A stretch of 52,043 nt of DNA. Source: CAZJDV01 sp964544865 (GTDB taxonomy: Bacteria > Chloroflexota > Dehalococcoidia > Lucifugimonadales > CAJWER01). Below are positions 50,643 to 52,043 of the stretch, piece after piece. A program made the position numbers and the translations under genes. Location: positions 1-52,043 of the forward strand of contig CAZJDV010000009.1 of assembly GCA_964544865.1 (NCBI GenBank), given 5' to 3'. Positions within the stretch are counted from its first letter, which is position 1; each line of letters opens with the position of its first letter. The notes beneath the pieces are model-generated. The model did not search any database. It saw only the letters and a program-made list of their open reading frames with translations, and was not told the origin of the DNA.

Positions 50643-52043
50643 ATGGCGGACCCGAAGAAGATCGCGGGCACCGACGCGAAGAGCAGGCCGCAAACCGGCA
50701 GACCCGTCGTCGCCGGCACGCAGGGTGTGATATCCAGCGGCCACTACCTGACCTCGATGGCGGGAATGAGGATGATGCTCAGCGGCGGCAACGCTTTCGA
50801 CGCCGCTGTTGCGGCCGTCTTCTCCGCCGCCGTCGTCGAGCCCATCGCCGCGTTCTCGCTGGGCTCTGAGGCCGTTTTCATGCTCTACCACCCGGCGAGC
50901 GGCGATCTGCTGTCCCTCAGCGGACAGGGCGTCGCGCCCGCCGGAGCCACGTTGGACCTCTACCGAAGAAGGGGACTGGACGCCATCCCGACAGGCCCCG
51001 GACCTCTGGCGCCGTTGTCATTCACCGTTCCCGGCGTGGTCCATGCCGCCATGTCGCTGCTGGAGCGATACGGCACCAAGACCCTCGGTGAGGTGCTGTC
51101 GCCGTCGGTCCACTACGCCGAGCACGGGATCCCCAACTACCAGTATATGATCGACGCCCTCGATTTGGAGGCGTCGAAACAGCAGTTCGAGCAGTTCCCG
51201 CCCGGCGGCATGGAGGTCTTCTACGACGGCGGCGCGCCGCCGCGGCCCGGATCGCTCCTGGTGCAATCGGCGTTGGCCGGCACACTGAAGGCGTTGGTCG
51301 CCGCAGAGAACAGGGCCGGCGGTTCGAGACTGCGCGGCCTGCGGGCCGCCCGGGACGAGTTTTACAAGGGTGCGGTGGCGCAGACCATAGCGGAGAGTTC
51401 GATGGGGATCGGCGGCGTGATGGACATCGGCGATCTGGCGGCTTATAGCTCCAGCTTCGAGGAGCCGCTAAAGACAACCTTCGGCGGGTACGAGATCTGC
51501 GGGCAGCAGACGTGGTCGCAAGCGGGCGTGCTGATGCAGGCACTGAACATACTCGAGCGTTTCGATCTCAAAGGAATGGGTCATAACTCGCCCGCCTACA
51601 TACACACGGTGGCGGAGGCCCTCAAGCTCGCCCTGGCCGACCGGGAGGCATACTACGGCGACCCTGTCTACGCGGAGGTCCCCGTGGACGGTCTGCTTTC
51701 CAAAGAGTATGGGGCCGGCCGCGCCAGAAAGATCGACCCAGGCCGTGCCTACCCGGAGCTCCCGCTGCACGGAGATCCCTGGCGGTACTCCAGCTCCAGC
51801 GCCAGGCCGAAAGACGTACCGGCTCCCGCCGGCGGGTCGGAAGCCAACGGCCCCGTCGACGAGCAGGGGACGACGCACATAGCGGCGATGGACCGCGACG
51901 GCAACATGGTCTGCGCCACCCCGAGCGGCGGCTCTTTCGGCAAATCGGTCTTCTTCCCCGAGCTGGGCTTCACGCTGAGCACTCGCATCGAGATGTTCAA
52001 TCTGAACGAGGGCCATCCCAACGTTTTGGCTCCGGGAAAGCGA
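50643..52043 (+). CDS. Gamma-glutamyltransferase family protein (partial, runs off the end)
   Basis: About 467 residues are visible. Blocks of the Ntn-hydrolase family are GVISSGHYLTSMAGMRMMLS, GGNAFDAAVAAVFSAAVVEP, GSEAVFMLYHP, APLSFTVPGVVHAAMSLLER, then the junction EQGTTHIAAMDRDGNMVCA, where the first or second Thr after Gly is the autocatalytic cleavage site and nucleophile, and CATPSGGSFGKSVFFPELGF in the small subunit. Members split gamma-glutamyl bonds (glutathione) or act on related acyl compounds such as cephalosporins. No signal peptide is seen. A possible weak promoter is TTGAGC (50534) and TAAGAT (50559) with a long spacer of 19. The 3' end of the gene is missing. Confidence 0.9.
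   Translation, partial: MADPKKIAGTDAKSRPQTGRPVVAGTQGVISSGHYLTSMAGMRMMLSGGNAFDAAVAAVFSAAVVEPIAAFSLGSEAVFMLYHPASGDLLSLSGQGVAPAGATLDLYRRRGLDAIPTGPGPLAPLSFTVPGVVHAAMSLLERYGTKTLGEVLSPSVHYAEHGIPNYQYMIDALDLEASKQQFEQFPPGGMEVFYDGGAPPRPGSLLVQSALAGTLKALVAAENRAGGSRLRGLRAARDEFYKGAVAQTIAESSMGIGGVMDIGDLAAYSSSFEEPLKTTFGGYEICGQQTWSQAGVLMQALNILERFDLKGMGHNSPAYIHTVAEALKLALADREAYYGDPVYAEVPVDGLLSKEYGAGRARKIDPGRAYPELPLHGDPWRYSSSSARPKDVPAPAGGSEANGPVDEQGTTHIAAMDRDGNMVCATPSGGSFGKSVFFPELGFTLSTRIEMFNLNEGHPNVLAPGKR

Noticed and set aside
1..52043. tRNA, rRNA, CRISPR array, prophage or replication origin
   Set aside because: No cloverleaf-like segments, spaced repeats, integrase, phage structural genes or DnaA-box cluster were seen when reading both strands.

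Overview
The window reads as a high-GC, monoderm-type bacterium, most likely a member of the Chloroflexota such as a marine SAR202/Dehalococcoidia-like lineage. The basis is LppX/LprAFG-type and other lipoproteins, very large FtsX-type permeases, the DUF3090/SCO1664 pair, a TIGR01906 membrane protein, DUF3179 proteins, ThyX, and many CoA-transferase, SDR and enoyl-CoA hydratase genes. No rRNA, tRNA, CRISPR array, phage or transposase gene was seen, so the placement is inference from gene content. TGA is used as an ordinary stop in many intact genes.

Layout. 1-4114: end of a surface protein, a strong terminator, a lipoprotein, a drug exporter, a thioredoxin-like protein and ThyX. 4412-9387 (minus): a 2-oxoacid dehydrogenase operon, lpdA-pdhA-pdhB-pdhC. 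9598-9759: a promoter, about 127 nt of apparently noncoding transcript, and an intrinsic terminator. 9853-13787 (plus): a DUF2520 dehydrogenase, panB, panC, surE and a NIPSNAP protein, a pantothenate block. 13821-16653: a broken P-loop gene, a 3-hydroxyacyl-CoA dehydrogenase, a VOC protein and a decayed DUF1761 gene. 17640-19544: two tandem DUF3179 genes, each with an in-frame TGA at the same conserved Cys position of the family. 20006-29100: two giant permeases and two ATPases of one ABC export system. 29296-32647: a small unknown gene, then SDR, enoyl-CoA hydratase and CoA-transferase genes. 33069-38826: class III aminotransferase, Gfo/Idh remnant, SDR, larE, larB and a phosphonoacetate hydrolase. 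38908-46472: DUF3090, SCO1664-type, inositol monophosphatase family, a decayed MFS gene, MazG, TIGR01906, a second aminotransferase and an FmdB zinc ribbon. 46618-52043: amidase, DUF4395, a decayed epimerase, an RraA-like aldolase and a gamma-glutamyltransferase running off the end.

The most interesting observation is the DUF3179 pair. In both genes the reading frame continues past a TGA that replaces the first Cys of the family's CPLC motif. In both, a stem-loop with a G-first apical loop lies 20-21 nt after the TGA, which is the geometry of a bacterial SECIS. This points to selenoproteins rather than simple pseudogenes. The second gene also has a frameshift and a further TGA at a non-Cys position, and this must be explained.

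At least eight accessory genes carry frameshifts, nonsense codons or internal deletions, while core biosynthetic genes are intact. Without reads I cannot tell real decay from assembly error.
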